DNA of 64,000 nt from Nemophila menziesii (lineage: Eukaryota > Streptophyta > Magnoliopsida > Boraginales > Hydrophyllaceae), in contig JARWIR010000008.1 in the NCBI GenBank assembly GCA_029959085.1, forward strand, positions 17,594,001-17,658,000. Reading direction: 5' to 3'. The notes below the pieces were generated by a model. The model saw nothing but the letters and a program-made list of their open reading frames with translations, searched no databases and was not told the origin of the DNA. Position numbers and translations under genes: made by a program. Shown here piece by piece: positions 50,301 to 63,440 of the stretch. The number at the start of each line of letters is the position of its first letter. The first letter of the stretch is position 1.

Positions 50301-53300
50301 AAATACATAAGTATGTTGTGATAAATCAAGCGATTGTGTATATTAATCGTTAGAGCTTACTGTACTCCATCTTTCATCTAGGAATTCATTAATGGCAACT
50401 GCATTCTGGCCGTACATCATAGGAGTGATATAATAACCCCATCTCAGCCATGGATTTACATCATCTGTGCATTAGAGATACTATATATAATCAGCCATGC
50501 AAAAAACTGACGTACAGGGATTATATCAAACAAACCAACCTTTCGTGATAATAAAACCACCAAACACAAAAACTATTAAAAGAGAAAAGGTTCCGAGAAT
50601 GTTGGCAATAGTTTGTGTCCTTCCTATTGCCGCGATAAAGCGAAAGAGTGATAAAGTCATCTGATGCAACGCGAAGAATGCCAAAAATTGACGAAAAAAC
50701 CTGAAGAATACCAATGTATGATTTTTTAGCGAAGATAGAATAGGAAATTACTAACAAGATGCAGCTCATATATAAATATACCTACTAGGAGATGGTGCAA
50801 ACCCAATAGGATAATAAGTAAGAAGAATCCATATGAGCGACTCAATAAGCGAGACAGGAATCCTGAGTAACCAAATGGGTAGAGCAAATGCCCAAGGAGG
50901 GTAGAATAGGGAATCTCTTTGTTTAAAGAATGCTGGAAGTCTGAAGACAATCAACGCTAACTCTACCGAACCATTGAACATAACACTAAGACAGATGAAG
51001 AACAATGCACTGTAAAATTTTGCTCCATCTCTTAATTCACCGGATTTCATGTTTCCCTTAAAGAATACAGTGCAGGAAAAAATCGAGATGATGGTGATCT
51101 GGAAGGCCTTGAATATGTAAACGAGTGAATTTCTTTTCATGAGTAGCCACTCCCTCGACAAGCATGCTTTAAATAGCTCTACATTGGAAATACCATACTT
51201 ATCTGTTACTAAAGCAGAAGGATGGGTTCTAGATTTATCATAAGGAATCGCAAGCTCATTAGACAGTTTCTGCCCAATGTGAAAAGAGCTGAAGTGCTCT
51301 GAAAATTCAGCTACTGAAACAAATCGATAAGGTTTCGTCTTTTCAAACCAGTATTGCTCTTGATCATTCATGGAGGTGACCTCTTGTAGAAACTCTGCTA
51401 CTCCTTTCCTTTCTGGGCATTTAAAACCCACAGTTTCAAAGAATTCGAGGATATGATCGCGTGGACCTTGGTAGACGATTTTACCCTCGGCGAGTAAGAT
51501 GATGTCATCAAAAAGTTCGAAGGTTTCTGGAGCCGGTTGTAGAAGAGATATTATCATTGTGACATCGTTGATATGAACCATTTGCTTCATAAACTTGATA
51601 ATTTGAAACGTTGTTGAACTGTCGAGACCCGTTGAGATTTCATCCATGAAGAAAACTTTTGCTGGACCAACCAACATTTCTCCTGGCAAATTAAAAGAAC
51701 AAGTTAAATACAAAACACACCAAAAGTATATCCTAATTACGTTGTTGCCCCATGTAGCAAAAGATATGCCTTTCACTTACCAGTAGTTAGTCGTTTCTTT
51801 TGTCCACCAGAGATGCCCCGTCTCATCTCATCACCCACCATTATATCTGAACATATATCTAGCCCAAGTAGCTGTAAATATCTAAATCTCTTAAGTACAA
51901 CAAAGTTTTTTTATATTTTTATTCATAAAATGAAAACTGATTGTTAGTATTATATATTACTTATTAGGAAACGAACCTTAAGAACATAGTCAGTGACTAA
52001 ACTAGATTTTTGACCGGTCATTGATATGGCTTTCATATAGGCATCAATTTCAGGGTCCGGTTTAATTCCTGCACTTTTTTCTCTTCTTGACAATTCAGCC
52101 AAAAGTTGATATCTGGTTCCAACTCCTAAGCAACGCCCTGAAAAGTCTAAAGTTTCTCTGACTGTCATTTCACCGTGGTGAAGGTCGTGCTGGCTAATAT
52201 AGGCGCATGTCCTTTGGGGAATAAATTCCGACATTTCATGACCACAATAAGTAATCTTTCCACTTACCTAACACATGGAAGAAATAGTTATAATGCATCT
52301 AAAAAATCAAATTTTTTGTTATAAATAAACACAAACTCTTAGATCCTTGTCGAGAACTCCAGCAAGTGCCTTCAACAATGTAGTCTTTCCGGAACCTGGA
52401 GGCCCGAGAAGTAGAGTCATCCTGGATGGCTTTACTATTCCACTCACATCACCAAGTATCTCGACCGCCTTTTTCTTTAATGGAAAAAGCTTTATCTTCT
52501 CAAGAATATTCTACCATTCAGCGAAAAACAATGTAGTGTTTCAGCATTTGTTAACATTGTATTTACTATAGACTTTATAAAAAAGTCAATGATATATATA
52601 TACCACCCAAATTCATACCACTCAAATACCACCCAATACCCAATGATATGGCATGAATTGGTTGGTTACAAATTTTTAATCAAATCAAGAAAATAAATAC
52701 ATTAACGATTTGTAACCAACCAATTCACGTCACGTCATTGGGTGGTATTTGAGTGGTATGAATTTGGGTGGTATATATCATTACTCTATATATATATATA
52801 TATATCGGACCCTTCCTTGACATCTTATGAAATTCAAAAATTTAGAAACAAATCAGTAATTTGTTTCCACAGAAGATGCAGTTATCCGCAGCTACCGTCA
52901 CCATAACGAGATGACGAATAGACGAGGCTCTAACTTGGAGTATGGATATTCCTTAAGTTATTGTGTCACATATTTATTTATAGGAACCTCACCGCCCCAA
53001 AAATAAAAAATCAAACAAAAAATTAAAAATTAAAAAATGATTAATGCCTAAGAAATCCCTCACATTAGTTTTAATTCTCGTTCACCACAATCGTCATTTT
53101 TTTACTTATAAAAAACACTATACATTTTATTCTTTCCTTTTTTTCTCCCATAACTCAAATTTTAATGTGGAAATTCCAAAAATTTAGATTTTAAGTTCTG
53201 ATATTTTTTCTTCAGAACTCACTGTTCTTTAAAAACATTATACATTTTATTGGATAATGGACAAGGCTACAGGGATTTATTGAGCATTAACCCTAAAAAA

Positions 53301-56300
53301 ACCAAAAAAAAAATGAAGGAAATGAATCCAAAAAATTAGCTATAAATAGAGAGTGTTTTGTGAATCTTTGTGCTTATATTACGGGTGTATTCAATTGAGA
53401 ATCTGTTGATTTTTTTGGATTTTAAAAATCTAAGGGTATTCAATTAATTTTTTTTTTAAAATTTCAGGTTTATTTAATGTTCTTTTGAAATCTCGGTATA
53501 TTCAATCAAGATTCTTTAAAATTCATTATAATATTAGGTATTAAAAATTTGTTGAACTTTCCAAGTCATTAGATTTCGTATAAATTTAAAGTTCGAATAT
53601 AACTAAACAAGTCATTTACAAATCCATTCTTTGGTAATAACAAAGATTTCATAAAATCCAAAAAAACAAATTAACGACCAAACAAAACATGTTCAGGCCT
53701 AGTTATCATAATCAGCAGAGAGAAGAACATTCTGAGATTTATAGTCTGGATGAAATATGGAAGGATATTGAATTGTCGGAAGATGACATCACCTGTATCA
53801 TGATGTTGGCCTCTCCTATATAGGATCATTACCCTAATACGCTATGGAAAATGGATGACGAAAAAAGTAATAAGGTAAGCAGAGTCTTGAATTCATTTCT
53901 CACTCAAACATTTTCAACTGAATAATCAGGTGGTTTAATCAGCACCATCAATTCCGATTTAATGAAAAGGGTACATATATTGTTCTTCTTTGAGAGTATG
54001 ATCATTGTTTTAATTTGATTCTTGATAAATCTGACAGGTAATGCAACTGTTCATACATGTTTAACTAAAGAATATTTCTTTTGATAAAGTCATTGACAAA
54101 ATCTTGCGCAATTAGAAAAATTGTTCAATGAACCTTACTCAGATAATAATCAAATGATTTTCCATACATTGAGTTTGGAACTTGAAATTTTTTGGAAAAA
54201 AGAGGAGCTTTACTGGGCTCAAAGATCTAAGAATATATGGTTGAGACTGGGAGACATAAATAGAAAGTATTTTCATGCTATAACAAAAGTTAAGAGAACT
54301 AGAAATAGAATCTCAAAATCAAAGATAAGAATGGTATTTGGCTTTCAGAAGACGTAGAAATATCTGGTGAAATTGTGAGATACTATAATGATATATTTAA
54401 AACAGTTGGTAATAGAAATTATCAACCTATTTTGAGTAAAATTAAGAAAGTTGTAACAACAGAGTTGAATGATTCACTTATTAGACCAGTGGATTGTGAA
54501 GAAGTTAAAAATGCAGTTTGGTCTCTTAGTGGAGATAAATCCCTAGGACCAGATGGATTTGGAGGATTCTTCTTTAAAAAGTTTTGGGATGTAATTAAAC
54601 TTGATTTAGTTGAACTTGTCTCTGACTTTATCTTGAATAATGCTTCTTTGGAAACTATTAATTGTACTATTATTGCTCTTATTCCTAAATGCACTAACCC
54701 TAATTTAGTGGCTTCTTTCAGGCCTATCAGTTGCGCAAATTTTGTGTACAAAATTATCTCAAAAATCTTGACACTTAGATTACAAGGATTGGAAGTTTGG
54801 TTTCTGAAACACAAACGACTTTTATTCCTGATAGGTCAATTTTTGAGAATATTCTAATAGCCCAAGAGGTTACACATTATCTCAATACAAAGAGAAGCTC
54901 AAAAAAATATAGTTTGGCTATTAAAGCAGATATGAGTAAAGCCTATGAGAATATTGAGTGGGATTTCCTACCGGATCTACTTCATGTGATGGGGTTTCAT
55001 TCAAAATGGGTAGAATGGATTAAAAATTGTATCACAACAGTTTCTTACAAGGATCAAATCAATGGTGAACTTATTGACCTTGAAAAACCACATAAGGGAT
55101 TAAGACAAGGAGATCCCTTGTCTCCTTACTTGTTTTGTTTAGTTACTTAAGCACTATCTCATTTAATTGACTATTATGTTGAGATGGGATTACTTAAGGG
55201 TATAAGAGTTGCGAGAGCAGCTCCAAAGATTACTCATGTCTTGTTTGCTGATGATAGTTTGTTCTTTCTTGAAGCTTTTGATTATAAGATTGATACATTT
55301 AGTAACATTATTAACTGGTACACTTTTGCTACAGGTCAAAAACTTAATCTCAATAAGAGTGGAGTTTTATTTAGCAAAAATACTCCTAATGAAGTTAAGA
55401 ATAATATTTCATCTCAACTGAGAATGACAAAACTGGAACATCTGGGGAAATACCTTGGCATTCCATCTTCATAGAAAAAATCAAAGGTTAAATCTTTAGA
55501 ATGGCTTATTGAGATGGTTCTGAAAAGAATGGATAGATGGGATACTAAAATGTTATCTAAAAGTGGTAAAGAAATACTAGTTAAAGCAGTTATTGGGGCT
55601 ATTCCAAATTTTATAATATCAGTTTTTCTGATTCCTAAGAAAGTTACTACACATCTTACTTCACTGATTTTAAATTTTTATTGGAACAATCAAGGGGAGG
55701 ATAGATGTCACTGGATTAAATGGAAAACACTTATGAATTCAAAAGAGTATGGGGGACTTGGATTCAAAGATTTCATTGTCAAAATTTAGCTCTTTTAGCA
55801 TCTAATGCATGGAAACTGGTTAACAATAAAGACTCCTTGCTATATAAAGTATTGAAGGGTAAATATTTTCCTAAGGGTGAATTTATTAATGCCACACTTA
55901 ATAGCAACTGCTCTTGGGAATGGAAAAGCCTTATTGAGGGGAGCAATTTCTTTGTTAAATGTATTAAATGGAATGTGGGAAATGGAAAGGATATTAGAAT
56001 TTGGGATGATTCTTGGATCTCAAATTGTCAAAATCTTTTTAAGCCATTAGGGTGTGAATTGGTTCTTGTTTCAAAACTTATTGACTCAGATAAAGGAGAA
56101 TGGGATTTGGATATATTAAACTCTTTATTTTCTCCTGATATTGTAGCAACCATTTATAGCACATATATTCCTTCTCACTACTGTTTTGATACTCCATTTT
56201 GGACTCACTCCATAAATGGAGTTGCCACGGTAAGGGATATGTATAAAAGACTTTAGAGGGCTCAACAAAGAGGATAAAATCTTATGAACAACAAAAAGAG

Positions 56301-59300
56301 AGACTCTTCCTTTAAGTTAGAGTCTAAAGATTGGAAATTTATTTGGAATATGAATATTTTACCAAAAATAAAAAATTTCATTTGTAAATGTTGTGAAAAT
56401 GGCTTGGCTACAAATGAAAATAGAAAGAAAAGAAAATCAGTTGATGATTCATCATGTTCTATCTGTGTAAATTGTGATGAAAATGTGGAACATCTGTTAT
56501 TTCACTGTTTTTGGGTTAGAGCAGTTTGGATAGTTAGCCCAATTTGTTTTAACTCATTGTTAAAACCTACTTTCAACTTTAAGAAATGGATCAATTTTAT
56601 CAGGTTAAGCCTGAAAGACAGTGAGTTTAAGGATAAAGGACTTGGTGAATTGGCTTTTTTATAGTCGGGTTTATATGGAAAGGCATGAATGAAAGTGTTT
56701 TTAGAGGTGTTATTCCTGACCCTCTAAAAATACTACAAGTTGCAAATATAGCCTATGATGAGTTTAATCTTGCTAATAGATCAACTACTGAGGCTAAAAA
56801 TATATATAGAAATAAACCTCGTTTAGAAAATTCACATGAAATGTGGTGTATAGATAATATTACTCATGCTAATCACCTTAGAGATGATAGAAGAATGGTT
56901 TGGAAACCACCTTTACATGGTTTTTATAAATTAAACTGTGATGCCTCATTTAAATATGATTCTAACCAAGCTACTTTTTCTTGTATATTTAGGAATTCAA
57001 CAGGTAGCATGGTGGATGATTTTGTGCAAAAATGGTGGTCAATTCTGTTATTGAAACTGGGGTTAGAGGACTACTTGCAGGTTGCGAATTAGCTTCCAAG
57101 TACCCAACATGCAAGGTAGAGATTGAGAATGATTTGTCTCAACCTTATTAACCAAACAAGAAAAGGAGCAAAGATTTTTTGTAATATTAAGCTTTTGGTT
57201 AAAAATATTATAAGTTGTAAATTTTGTATAACTTGAAAATATCCTTTGCTAGGAGATCAAACAATTTGAGTGTCGATTGGGTGGCTAAACATAAGCTTAA
57301 AGGCTCTTTGTTTAGCCTTTAGAGTTGTCAACCTCCTCCCCAATTAGCTAACTTACTAGCTAGAGAATTTAATCCTACATGGATTGGCTAAATTATATTT
57401 TGAGATTTTAATGCAATCATCTTTCGACTAAAAAACCATAGAATGTAATAGGATTCACAATTTCAAATTAAGGTAATATCATTAAGACATCAAAATGGTT
57501 AAGGAGATAATTATCAAAATGGCATGTTCAGTAATGCTTTACAACCACTGAATAATATTTATCTTGATGTCCAAAGTGTATTTTTTATCAACTCATACAA
57601 CCTGGAATAGAATGTAATATTTATGCTTTTTTAATCGATTTTATTCAATATATTTTGTTCTGTTGACCATAATATTTCTGCTTTTTGTAAATAAATCATT
57701 TCATCTCTTATTTTTATATATTTGGCGGTTTAAATTACTAATTAAATATATATGCTCTGTGATTTAAATTACTTTAAATGACTTCCATTGCCACCAATCA
57801 AATTTATTGTATTAAACTCCCTAAGGTAATAAACTTGAAAATAGCATGCTAAATTTTCTAGCATTTATCCGTTTTATGATTAACTCTTTCTCTAAGAGAC
57901 AAAACTTTAAAAACATCTTCTTGGCGAGTTTTCTACTTGAATCGACCAAATTTTCAAAAGACATGTCATGCTAATGTGACCAAATTGAAAATATGACCGG
58001 GAATCAAGATTTATATCGTGTATATCACAATTTCAATTTTTCATAATATGTATATGGAAATATGGGTAAGATATTCAATTCGTTTAACAGTAGAACATTT
58101 TCAATTCTTGTAAAAAAATCGTACGTCAAAGTCTATCAAAATATATAAAGGATTTATAAAAATCAATTCAACTCTATACAAGATTTAAAAAAAATCTGTT
58201 GGAATCTGTTTGAATTTAAAACAATCCACGAGATATGTAAAGTCTATAGGCTTCTTAAAGTTAAAAAAGGTAGAAAGATGAAGAGAGGGATTTACCAACA
58301 TTTTTCCTACTCCATACTTGACAATAACTCGGCGAAATCCATCGTGAATGAGATCCATTGCACCTACCTCCTACATACCTCCTACTCAACTAAGCAAGAA
58401 GTAGGCGACCAATGCACAAGAATCCAATTAAATTGATATTGCCTTATATCTAGGGCTTTAAACAAACCAAGTCACTCACGAGAAAATTGAGCTCGAGACA
58501 GAAGTATCTCGTTCATTTATACAAACGAACAAAAAATGTGTCCAAACTTATTTGTTAAAAAAACGAGTTCGTTCGAGATCGTTCGTTAAATGCCTGTTTA
58601 ATTTTTATTTTTAAATTAATATTTTAGTTATCAATAAGTATATTACTAAACCTAATATATTGACTTGATTTTTTTAAATTTCTTTATACTTTAATTTTTT
58701 TCATTAATATCACACTTCATACTTTATTACCACATACTCTATCCAATACCAATCGTTCATGAAAGTTCCACTTCACCATACGAAAGACAAATTGTTCGTT
58801 AACAAGTTGACCTCGGCTCGAAAAAAACTCGTTCGATAAGTTAACAAACAGGTTCTAAAAGAATCTGTCTTGACTTGTTAAAATTTGAGCTCGGCTCCAC
58901 TAAAAAATCTTAACAATCAAAATTCACATCTAGTAGCGTCTCTACTTGTTTTGTTCATATCCTAGTACCTAATCGACAACATCTCTGTGAGGTTCACTGA
59001 CATATGAGAACAGTTAACTTGTCACCTCTTCCCCAACTCAATGTAAAATAAGAAACACACTCCTTAGAACAACTTCAAAAATATTTTGATTTGCTTTATC
59101 ATCTCATCTTTATCTGATTTAGGTGGGACTAGGCTTATTATGTGTAGTTTGGACCATTAGAACTCCCCTATCATATATGCAAGTGTAGGTAGCTTTCGAT
59201 TTTGTCACATAAGTTATTATTTCTCGACACTTTTCTACATGCAATGTAATTTTATTAATTTTCCTTTTTTACTTTTTATCGCATATCATCCATAAGATAT

Positions 59301-62300
59301 GTCATGTATTATTCTTATGATGATCTAATCTTCTCATAGACTAGGGATAATACTCCACACCTATCTTGTTAATTTTGCTTAACTAGTTTTCAATGAAGTT
59401 ATTTTACTTGGCATAATTGTGTTTTGTACCGAGACATGCTACAAGACTTAAGTAGCTTATTAGAGTGACACATAACCTTGTGTTATGACACACATATATC
59501 TTATCTATATTATTAAGTTGGAGCCTTAATAAATTAGAAATTTAGGATAGTTACGGGAAACCTATATCATTGATCATGTAGGCCTAAAACAAATAATATT
59601 ATAAAACTTATGGTTCATGCATGTTTTTGGATGGTTGTAACTGTTCTTAATCAAATCGTAACCTAATAGGATTTGTATCTTGGGTCTCTATACAATAAGT
59701 TAACCGGTTGTGATGATAACACATATAGGTGGGATCACGTTTTAGTGGAAAATACGTACCAGTCATACTTCTTAGACATTTTTTTAGATTTATTACCATC
59801 AATAGGTTCCTTTTACAATCACTAATGAAAACTGCAACTGATTACCTTAAACTACGACCTCATAGGAAAGTACTTAGTAGCCAATTTTGCCTTGTCTTAT
59901 AATTAGCTTAGACCAAAAAACCTAACTGATAAATATATCTCATGATACACCCATTTAAGACATGTACTTTTAGAACTACCAATATAGAAAAACAACACGT
60001 TGAGTACTGTATGAACTCCTAATCCACCCTCTATCCAGATTTCTCAAATCTCTTTATTTAATGCTTTTTTAGTAGAATTAGTAATAAACTATTAAACAAT
60101 TTACTCTTAATTATGATAAAATTATCATCAACAGCTGAGCGAGAATAATACTTACTTATGTCATTATATTACTTGGAACAAAACTGTGCAATTGTAGGAT
60201 ATATTTATAACCCTATTTCTAGATAATCCTCACATGTGTACCAAAAAAAGAGTACGATTAAGTAGATCTCGAGGCCTATTGGATATTATGTTAATAGAAT
60301 TATATTGCCAAGACAACCCAGTCTTAGAAAGACTAAAGTAATTTGATTAAGAAGAAATATACATGTGCAACTACATGTACGTGGTTCTTCATCTACCATG
60401 TAAGCTGGGAAGTCAAGATCAAAGGATCAGTGGCGGACTTACGTACATACAAAAGGGGCTTAAGCCCACCTAATTTCTAACAAATAAACTGATTTACCTA
60501 TAATAACTTACAAATATTAATATAGTTTAACTCAGTCAAACATTTTTAATATCTTAAAAATAAAACTTCATTCAACTTTTTTTATCTAAAATAATACACT
60601 TTCATTGACATAATCTTAACTAATAAAACTGATATATTTTTAATTACTAATAAAAAGTATATATTTAAATTACCAACAAAAATCATAAAAAAATCTTAAA
60701 TCCTAACTCAAACCTTTTTTACCATATACATTTTTGTTTTATTTAAATATTCATAAATAACCATTATTTATTTTATAAATCATGTTTCCTTATTTCCTTC
60801 TAATTCGAGCCCCCTTGATACAGACTCCCTAAGTCTGCAACTACAAAGGACTAGAGATTCTCATCCTCTTACTTTTTCTTGCTACGTTCTCATTTGGAAA
60901 TGACTCTTGGTCTTACTTTTCTTGAATTGTATAGTGTGTTCTTTTCAAGGAGATATATTCTTGTGCACTCTTGTACGTGAAAGTTGTTTAAAAAAATTGT
61001 ATTTTAGAATTTAATCACCATATTAACGTGAATGTTAACATGACATGACTTGTTTACTAGGAACCTATATGCATCATTCTTGTGGCCATACCCAATAAAT
61101 ATGCAATCAATTGTATTTGGTCCTAACCTATATATACTCAAGAATATATGACATCTGTATAATTCAACTAGAAGATGGAAAATTTCCGATATCACAAGGA
61201 AATACAATCAGGTGGTTGATGTTTATGTAAGAGTATTAAACTGAATACTCTATAAAAAAGATGGAATACATGAAGTCTGCAATTAAAAATTTACTTCTTA
61301 TCGATAGACTGGATAGGCCAGGTGTTGGTTGAGATCGATGACAAACCCACTTTTTTCCCTGTATATAGCATATTTATTTTTCATGTTGTAATAATTTGTA
61401 TTAATACTGGTTTGGTTTTTCTTTTTGTCAAGTTTTAGTTTAATAAAGAGAGAATTAAATTTTCCAATATAGGTCATTTATATTGTAATACATAATTCAT
61501 ATTTTAAATATACATTAATGATATATGTCTGATTAACCTAATTAATTGATATAAAGTATATTGGATCATCTAATAGTGAATAGAAGGCTTACACTTCATA
61601 AAAACATTTGAATTGAAAAAAAAAATAAAACAGGCCCTTCCAAAGGTACGTAATATATTTCGGTTTAAGGTATTGATATGGTAACCCGAGGGTAGGGTAA
61701 AATAAAGTTTACCCCCGGGTTAATTCGGTTTACCCTTCGGTTTCCTGCGGTTTACCCTCGTTAGTTTACATTAGTCAAACTTTTTTTACCACATGAAAAA
61801 ATTAAATAAATGAGAAAATTTGAAAACACTGATATCATTATACTTCTAAAGATCAAAGATACAATCTTGACATTACAAACTAAAAAAATCATAAATCGGA
61901 TACTTCAAAATAAATTATGCATGTTTAGAATATGCTAAAAGCCAAATGAAATGACTTCTCTAATTTACATATTCTTTATTTTTTCTACTTACTCGGTTTT
62001 TCGGTTTGGGTAACCCGAACCCAATAGCTTGGGTAATATATAGGTAAATTACATGGACCCAAAAAATCATATGGTAACCCGATAGGTAAGGTTGACCAAG
62101 GTAAATTTAACATATATTTTGGATCGGTTTGGTTAAAATTAACACGGTTTTTCGGTTTTGTTAAATTATTGTTCAGCCCTACTTTCGGTTACTATAATAT
62201 GAATATTTTATTCATTATTATGAACAGGGAACAACCCCATTGGTTCACGGTTCACCTAAAACAGTTCACGAACTTTACCCCTAAAAACACTATAGCACAA

Positions 62301-63343
62301 CTAAACTATGTATTATCAATATTCAATAGAACACGAATAAGCCACCATAGCGTCCATAGGGAGTATTCTTCTTTTGTCGATAACTGATATACTATTACTA
62401 TTAATTAATGAAGACAAAATATTTTAGAAATATTATCACTATAAAAGAATTATACAATATCACTAACCTCTATAATATTCAAAGTAGAGTTCAGTAAAGT
62501 AGGAAGTGCTCTTGATCCAACATAAGCATCTCCCTCAATCGTCAGATTCTCATATCGGACTTCAACTTTGCCAATTTCAATTCCAACACTGTTTGGCACA
62601 CAATTTACAAGGAATTCCAAGTTATTTATAGACTGGAAATAATGTGATTTGACTCATTACTTTGAAACTAAAAAATGATCTGTTATACTTATATTTAGGG
62701 CAGAATTAGGGGGGTCGTAGGGTTGCAAGTTGCAACCTCCATTTTCGAGGTGCAGCGTGAATTTTTCTGTTTTTTTCAAAAGAATAGGAATACAAACATG
62801 TATTAACCCTTTTATTGTGAATATTAGTCCTCCCCGTTTAAATATAATCTTTCCAGAGCTAAAATTACAAGATTATTAGTTCACATTGAATTTGTTTTAG
62901 ACTCTTGGAATAAATTTAGAATGTACCCCTGGTTATATTAATAGTTTTTAGTTGAGTTTGTACACCTTTTTATGGGACATGAAGTTAGAGTACCTATCAA
63001 TTCTATGTCTGAGTCTTTGAAGTAATCTTTCATTATCTTCTTCGACAACTTTTAAGACACTTTCCATGAGTTGCTTCTTATCTTGGAGTCCAATACGAGC
63101 AATACCAACTTCTTCATGAAGAACGTTACCATTGTCTGATACTTTCCTGGAAATTCCTTTCCTCAAACGATTAAACGTTGGAAGTCTTTCGGTAGCAGCT
63201 GCCCATCTCAGTTCTTCTTCATTATCAACGTGAAAAGCATCCCCTCCTGCTTCCGGATCACTCAGGGATATAAAATTTCTTCTACTCCCTGATCCAGCAC
63301 TTGTTGATCTTCCGCTTGTGGACCTCAGATCATTTGTAGCCAT
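47381..63343 (-). CDS. Full-size ABCG (PDR-type) transporter, gene 2, 18 exons, 1434 aa
   Basis: Exons in coding order, complement of: 62994-63343, 62468-62588, 52337-52510, 51977-52267, 51781-51871, 50782-51682, 50540-50700, 50361-50464, 50123-50288, 49971-50048, 49798-49898, 49397-49729, 48937-49311, 48724-48857, 48289-48516, 48051-48222, 47729-47983, 47381-47650. They sum to 4305 nt with no internal stop or frameshift, and every junction is GT-AG. Domains are as in gene 1: [21 protein letters not shown] and VFFMDE in NBD1; GVSGAGKTT and LSTEQRKR in NBD2; six-helix membrane domains after each. Family knowledge makes it a plant PDR exporter; its substrate is unknown. Exon sizes equal those of gene 1 except exon 1 (+3 nt), exon 10 (-30 nt), exon 12 (+12 nt), and one extra 81-nt intron (50701-50781). 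It has no exon insertion, so it is the likelier functional copy. Intron 2 is about 10 kb and full of transposons. Confidence 0.92.
50701..50781 (-). other. 81-nt intron present only in PDR gene 2
   Basis: Starts GTATATTTATATATG and ends ATTCTTCAG on the minus strand. It separates AGTAG from GTTTTTTCG. In gene 1 the same coding sequence is continuous at 40691-40700. Exons 901 + 161 nt equal the 1062-nt exon of gene 1 exactly. Confidence 0.88.
52588..52783. mobile_element. Fold-back MITE in intron 2 of PDR gene 2
   Basis: Long inverted arms of about 45 bp contain CACCCAAATTCATACCACTC and CAAATACCACCCAAT and their complements, with an AT-rich core that also pairs in part (TTGGTTGGTTACAAAT and ATTTGTAACCAACCAA). 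The termini lie in TA-rich sequence, so the duplication cannot be fixed. Confidence 0.8.
54110..57435 (+). pseudogene. L1-type LINE with reverse transcriptase, zf-RVT and RNase H regions
   Basis: From 54121 the + strand reads a LINE polyprotein in several frames: pre-RT linker ([17 protein letters not shown]), RT domain with [35 protein letters not shown] and [13 protein letters not shown]. The catalytic FADDSLFF is near 55242. Thumb and connection lead to zf-RVT ([18 protein letters not shown], about 56455-56510), and an RNase H start [11 protein letters not shown] at about 56925. Defects include frameshifts near 54350, 54800 and 55770 and stops at 55148, 55472, 56254 and 56662. It ends near 57430 in CTAAAAAA. 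The endonuclease is absent, so it is 5'-truncated or heavily decayed. No target duplication was found. Confidence 0.85.
57436..58444. other. No gene recognised
   Basis: AT-rich intron sequence without coding or terminal-repeat signals. Confidence 0.3.
58445..58935. mobile_element. hAT-type MITE relative, copy B
   Basis: Starts CTAGGGCTTTAAAC and contains GAGCTCGAGAC, ACGAGTTCGTTCGAGATCG, CACTTCATACTTTA and GTTCGTTAACAAG. The order of phrases matches the element at 37490-37975, which lies in the same intron of the other paralog. Edges are approximate. Confidence 0.5.
58936..60427. other. No gene recognised, possible copia-derived sequence
   Basis: AT-rich, no open frame of note. The copia integrase remnant further on (minus strand) suggests part of this stretch may come from the same retrotransposon. 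Confidence 0.3.
60428..60843. mobile_element. hAT-type MITE, 416 bp
   Basis: Begins CAGTGGCGGACTTA and ends TAAGTCTGCAACTA, an imperfect inversion. Flanks CAAAGGAT (60420-60427) and CAAAGGAC (60844-60851) match at 7 of 8. The interior is AT-rich. Confidence 0.75.
61004..61207 (-). pseudogene. Ty1/copia pol remnant, end of integrase
   Basis: Minus strand reads [18 protein letters not shown], then AYRFLVNKS and an IHVN motif, the well-known copia segment after the integrase core. Sequence on either side is not open. No LTRs were found. Confidence 0.75.
61665..62182. mobile_element. hAT-type MITE near exon 2 of PDR gene 2
   Basis: Flanked by an exact 8-bp repeat TTTCGGTT at 61657-61664 and 62183-62190. 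The right end GTTCAGCCCTAC resembles hAT ends; the left end TAAGGTATTGAT is diverged. Both arms carry GGTAACCCGA and GGTTTACC motifs. Confidence 0.6.
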
Positions 63344-63430
63344 GTTTTATGTAAACACTTTTCACCTCAAACCAAGAAAAGCTTGAAATTCTCAACCTTT
63401 TCGTGGTCCTTCATGTGAAACAAGAATACA

Positions 63431-63440
63431 CTTATATATA
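63431..63440 (-). promoter_or_regulatory. Putative TATA box of PDR gene 2
   Basis: On the minus strand this reads TATATATAAG, about 90 bp upstream of the ATG at 63343. It sits in a leader homologous to that of gene 1 (shared CACGAAAA and CTTGTTTCACATG motifs). Confidence 0.6.
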